Shown piece by piece: positions 5,311 through 7,278 of a stretch of DNA of 7,278 nucleotides. Positions within the stretch are counted from its first letter, which is position 1, and each line of letters begins with the position of its first letter. The position numbers and the translations under genes are program-made. The notes beneath the pieces were generated by a model. The model ran no database searches. It worked only from the letters and a program-made list of their open reading frames with translations, and was not told where the DNA came from. The DNA is from an uncultured Clostridia bacterium (GTDB lineage Bacteria; Bacillota; Clostridia; Oscillospirales; Oscillospiraceae), in assembly GCA_946539175.1 (NCBI GenBank), contig CAMNHH010000108.1:1-7278 (forward strand), in the 5' to 3' direction.

Positions 5311-5510
5311 TCGACGCCACCGGTTATTCCTGCCCCACCCCCGTGCTGATGGTGCAGAAGGAGGTCAAGGCCAGGGCCCCCAGGACCCTGGAGGTCCTGG
5401 TGGACAACCGCTGCGCGGTGGAAAACGTCACCCGCTTCGCCCGGAACAGCGGCTACGCCGTCCGGGTGGAGGAGCGGGAGGACGACTTCCTGCTGACGCT
5501 GGAGAAATAA
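5307..5510 (+). CDS. TusA/YedF-type sulfur or selenium carrier, single domain
   Basis: A 67-residue TusA-fold protein with the family signature DATGYSCPTPVL: C9 in CPxP is the persulfide or selenide carrying cysteine. The VLVDNRCAVENVTRFA stretch (30-45) resembles the N-terminal domain of YedF, the selenium-associated TusA relative. Typical YedF proteins are about 190-200 residues with a C-terminal DsrE-like half. Here the frame stops at 67 and a terminator follows within 6 nt, so only the TusA-like half is present. A second cysteine, C36, sits in the DN-x-A-x-EN motif. It begins in the ATGA overlap with yedE and has a strong AAAGGAGG site 7 nt upstream, so the transporter and carrier are probably made together. 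It likely accepts the imported chalcogen from YedE and delivers it inside the cell, an inference from family and operon. Confidence 0.87.
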   Translation: MIDATGYSCPTPVLMVQKEVKARAPRTLEVLVDNRCAVENVTRFARNSGYAVRVEEREDDFLLTLEK

Positions 5511-5515
5511 ACAGG

Positions 5516-5545
5516 CAAGGCCCCCGGCTCGAGCCGGGGGCCTTG
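5516..5545. terminator. Bidirectional terminator, perfect 30-bp palindrome
   Basis: Fifteen-base arms, CAAGGCCCCCGGCTC and its exact complement, meet with no spacer at an XhoI-like CTCGAG centre. It starts 6 nt after the TusA-like stop and ends 11 nt before the acyl carrier protein stop, so it serves converging transcripts. T-runs are short on both sides (CCTTG then scattered T), so termination relies on the very strong stem. Confidence 0.8.
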
Positions 5546-5555
5546 TCACGTTCCC

Positions 5556-5780
5556 TTACTGCTGGCTTTCCATGTAGGCCACGATGTCGCCCACGGTTTT
5601 CAGGGTGGGCAGCACGTCGTCGGGGATGACGATGCCCTTCTCCTCCTCCAGAGCCATCAGGAGCTGGAGCACGTCCAGGGAGTCAGCCCCCAGGTCTTCC
5701 TTGATGCGGGAGTCGGTGGTCACGTCCTCGGGCTTCACGGGGAGCTGATCGCAGAGAATGGATACGAGTTCTTCAAACAT
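5556..5780 (-). CDS. acpP: Acyl carrier protein
   Basis: A 74-residue acidic protein with the ACP fold. The phosphopantetheine attachment site is S34 in EDLGADSLDVLQLLMALEEE (28-47), with the helix III region IVIPDDVLPTLKTVGDIVAYM behind it. Its usual role is to carry growing acyl chains for fatty acid synthesis in the cytoplasm. No fab genes are visible nearby, so whether it is the housekeeping ACP or serves another acylation path cannot be told. The ATG follows an AAAGAGGT site 7 nt upstream, which directly abuts the stop of the membrane protein gene before it (15-bp gap), so the three minus-strand genes 6932-5556 may be one transcript. No convincing separate promoter was found in the gap or in the last coding bases upstream. 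Confidence 0.95.
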   Translation of the reverse strand: MFEELVSILCDQLPVKPEDVTTDSRIKEDLGADSLDVLQLLMALEEEKGIVIPDDVLPTLKTVGDIVAYMESQQ

Positions 5781-5795
5781 AACAATTACCTCTTT

Positions 5796-6344
5796 CTAAA
5801 ACTTTTTGATTTCGGATTCAGACGCCGGACCCGGTCGCCGGGGGTTCAGGACCCGGCTCAGGCGAAGGGCGGCGAGATTGAGAAGCAGACCTGCCAGAGG
5901 CCAGAGGGGCTGGAAATAGGCCCCATGGTCCAAAAGCGGGTTCAGGCTGCGGACCTGATGTACCCCACCGAGGATCAGCAGCAGGGCAAAATAGCAGATT
6001 CCCACGAGGGGGCCCTTCCCAAGGGCCGAGGCGGTTTCGGGCTTCTGCTCCATGCCTTGCAGGACCCGGAGCAGGGCACGAATCAGCCCAAGGACGGTCA
6101 CGCAGGCAAAGACCAGGAGCAGGGCGTTGAGGATCCGCAGGATGCCCTCATCCGCGACGCCCGCCAGCACCACGGAAGCGTCCAGGTTCACATAGCGCAG
6201 AACGGACACGGGGATGAGAAAGTCAGCGAAGCTGTGGGCCTCCAGCTTGTAGGCAAAGGGCAGCAGCACGGCGGGAATTGCCGCCGCCAGACAGACGATG
6301 AGCAGGACGTAACAGACGGCGCGCTTGAAGGTGAGATTGTTCAT
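5796..6344 (-). CDS. Four-helix membrane protein of unknown function, paralogue B
   Basis: I do not recognise this 182-residue protein as a named family. It has four hydrophobic segments (about 10-31, 69-90, 110-127, 146-160), an extracytoplasmic loop of about 35 residues after the first, and a basic C-terminal tail. It is a clear paralogue of the upstream gene: KRAVxYxLLIVCLAAA at identical positions 7-22, a matching LGxGPxxG (108-115) and the C-terminal WPLxGxLxxLxAxRLxRVLNxxRP (148-171). The ribosome sites are also nearly identical (AAGGAGCCTGT before the ATG in both). It lies 24 bp after the upstream paralogue and 15 bp before acpP. The N-terminus is a membrane anchor, not an obvious cleaved signal peptide. 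No catalytic motif is visible. Confidence 0.75.
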   Translation of the reverse strand: MNNLTFKRAVCYVLLIVCLAAAIPAVLLPFAYKLEAHSFADFLIPVSVLRYVNLDASVVLAGVADEGILRILNALLLVFACVTVLGLIRALLRVLQGMEQKPETASALGKGPLVGICYFALLLILGGVHQVRSLNPLLDHGAYFQPLWPLAGLLLNLAALRLSRVLNPRRPGPASESEIKKF

Positions 6345-6368
6345 GACAGGCTCCTTCCCGGTTCCGGT

Positions 6369-6932
6369 TCAGGAGTGGGTGGGATCCGTCCCCTTGGCGG
6401 GGCGTTCTTCGTTGAGGACCCGTGCAAGACGCATGGCGCAGAGATGGAACAGAATCCCAAATAAAGGCCAGACAGTGGGGACCAAGCTTGGGTCCGGAAG
6501 CTCAATGCGCTCCTGATTGATCGGAAAAAGGAGGGAAATAACAAGGAGTATTCCGCTGGCCGTCAGCCCTGCGATGGGGCCGGCCCCCAGGGAAAGCTGC
6601 TGAATGTGGTATCCCTCCCAACGCAGCGCCTCCAGAACGCGGCGGATGGACAGAAGCTGAAACAGGACGGCAACGGCGCCGAAAACCATGCTCAGCAGCA
6701 GAACAAAATCATAATTGGTATAGCCATCCCGAAGATAGTGACCGATGATACCGGGATGCAGATACGAGAAGGCGGAGATCGGGATGCTGCCAAGGCTGTA
6801 GAGCAGCTCCCCCCTGTAGAAATAGCAGTTATTGATGACCGTGTAGGGCAGAAACAGCGTCAGCAGCGCGGCAGCCAGGCAAACGATCAGCAGACCGTAA
6901 TACACGGCGCGCTTGGTTTGGGTTCCGTTCAT
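6369..6932 (-). CDS. Four-helix membrane protein of unknown function, paralogue A
   Basis: A 187-residue membrane protein, starting MNGTQTKRAVYYGLLIVCLA, with helices near 10-33, 75-95, 115-137 and 151-170, a loop of about 40 residues after helix 1 and a polar tail. It is the tandem paralogue of the next gene, with the same KRAVxYxLLIVCLAAA start and a shared C-terminal block ending RLxRVLNxxRP. The middle and loop regions have diverged. The frame stays open up to 6995, but I chose the ATG at 6930-6932 because it has AAAGGAG 6 nt upstream, aligns with the start of paralogue B, and the extension (with four extra cysteine/histidine-rich residues) would be translated intergenic repeat. Function unknown. 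Its tight order with paralogue B and acpP suggests a shared transcript but not a shared pathway. Confidence 0.75.
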   Translation of the reverse strand: MNGTQTKRAVYYGLLIVCLAAALLTLFLPYTVINNCYFYRGELLYSLGSIPISAFSYLHPGIIGHYLRDGYTNYDFVLLLSMVFGAVAVLFQLLSIRRVLEALRWEGYHIQQLSLGAGPIAGLTASGILLVISLLFPINQERIELPDPSLVPTVWPLFGILFHLCAMRLARVLNEERPAKGTDPTHS

Positions 6933-6938
6933 AACAGG

Positions 6939-6945
6939 CTCCTTT
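6939..6945 (-). promoter_or_regulatory. Ribosome site that decides the paralogue A start
   Basis: AAAGGAG, 6 nt before the ATG at 6932. The stretch AAGGAGCCTGT and the following ATGAA are repeated almost exactly in front of paralogue B (6351-6356 site), so the two starts correspond. No clear promoter is visible between here and 7092. Confidence 0.75.
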
Positions 6946-6956
6946 CCGTGGGCACA

Positions 6957-7024
6957 GGGCGCACACTGTGCGCTCTTACAGGCGTGGTCGCTCATCGGCG
7001 GGCGCTTGATAAGCGCCCCTACGG
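6957..7024. repeat. Two CGTAG-hairpin intergenic repeat units
   Basis: In the minus sense CCGTAG (7024-7019) precedes the perfect hairpin GGGCGCTT-ATC-AAGCGCCC (7018-7000). A degenerate TGTAAGA box (6979-6973 region) precedes GCGCACA-G-TGTGCGC (6973-6959). These are the same element type as at 1864-1938, with different but self-complementary arms. They lie upstream of the paralogue A gene. Confidence 0.6.
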
Positions 7025-7037
7025 CGGAGGGACGGGA

Positions 7038-7073
7038 CGAATCCCGATTCCCGAATTCCGAATCCCGATTCCC
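7038..7073. repeat. 15-bp direct repeat CGAATCCCGATTCCC
   Basis: Two perfect copies (7038-7052 and 7059-7073) separated by a partial unit (GAATTC). It is non-coding spacer downstream of the partial gene at the right edge. Short G-rich/AT-step repeats of a similar style occur at 1246-1310. Adjacent 7075-7087 is a tight C-run/G-run that may form a weak hairpin after that gene. Function unknown. Confidence 0.55.
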
Positions 7074-7092
7074 TCCCCCGTGGGGGGCGGCG

Positions 7093-7278
7093 TTACGGCA
7101 GGGCCTTGACGTAAGCGCGGCGCTTTTTGTGCTGCACGGCCTTGAAGCGCTTCCACATGTTGATGATGGAGCGGTTGTCCTCCAGGTTCAGGTTGGTCTC
7201 GCAGTATTCCACGCCCTCCTCCCGCAGGAGCTTCATGATGTGGGCGGAGACCACCGTGGCCACGCCCCGGTTGGCCCA
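7093..7278 (-). CDS. C-terminal fragment, possibly a GNAT-fold acyltransferase-like protein
   Basis: The last 61 residues of a protein that begins to the right of the window. The visible part starts WANRGVATVVSAHIMKLLRE, reads ...EYCETNLNLEDNRSIINMW, and ends in a very basic tail rich in K and R (KRF, QHKKRRAYVKAL). The pattern of a helix, the E-T-N-x-x-x-E-x-N turn, a W-K-x-F step and an H-K-x-R-R-x-x-x-K end resembles the C-terminus of hypothetical proteins with a GNAT-like fold. That is recognition of a family look, not a proven assignment, and no acetyl-CoA site is in view. The reading frame is well supported by clean codon use up to the TAA at 7093-7095. Confidence 0.55.
   Translation of the reverse strand, partial: WANRGVATVVSAHIMKLLREEGVEYCETNLNLEDNRSIINMWKRFKAVQHKKRRAYVKALP

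Noticed and set aside
6933..6995. A 21-residue N-terminal extension of paralogue A with several cysteines and histidines
   Set aside because: It is translated hairpin repeat, while the ATG at 6932 has a good ribosome site and aligns with paralogue B.

Overview
The window is a compact, GC-rich stretch that most resembles a genome of a high-GC anaerobic Clostridia (Oscillospiraceae-like gut Firmicute). This is inferred from strong AGGAGG-type ribosome sites, the rpsO-pnp order, a selenium-type YedE/TusA/DUF3343 gene set and a COG2509-type FAD dehydrogenase. No rRNA, tRNA, CRISPR or transposase is visible.

Layout. (1) 1-1931, minus strand: the 5' two thirds of pnp (polynucleotide phosphorylase, running off the left edge), a leader whose hairpin covers the pnp ribosome site, an rpsO terminator, rpsO (ribosomal protein S15), its leader and promoter, and a GC-rich hairpin-repeat spacer. 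(2) 1932-3704, minus strand: a two-gene operon of a ModE-like winged-helix regulator followed 3 bp later by an FAD-dependent dehydrogenase with a four-cysteine cluster. (3) 3705-3886: a divergent control region with two back-to-back sigma-A-type promoters and palindromes between them. (4) 3887-5510, plus strand: a putative selenium (or reduced-sulfur) acquisition operon of a DUF3343 carrier-like protein, a YedE-type membrane transporter and a TusA/YedF-type carrier. (5) 5516-5545: a perfect palindrome acting as the shared terminator of converging operons. (6) 5556-6932, minus strand: two tandem paralogous four-helix membrane proteins of unknown function followed by an acyl carrier protein gene. 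(7) 6933-7092: a second spacer with the same hairpin repeats, then the C-terminal end of a possible GNAT-fold protein (7093-7278).

The most interesting signal is regulatory. Two 24-bp inverted repeats with the half-site / 6-bp spacer / half-site geometry of a ModE operator ('Mo-box') lie at 3850-3873, just after the -10 of the DUF3343 promoter, and at 4157-4180, just before yedE. Their half-sites are nearly the same while their 6-bp centres differ at every position. The adjacent divergent gene encodes a ModE-type DNA-binding domain with no molybdate-binding domain. The inferred picture is a local circuit in which a one-domain ModE-like regulator, co-transcribed with an FAD dehydrogenase, controls a divergent selenium/sulfur uptake operon. 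A second regulatory point of interest is the perfect 10-bp inverted repeat that would sequester the pnp Shine-Dalgarno sequence.
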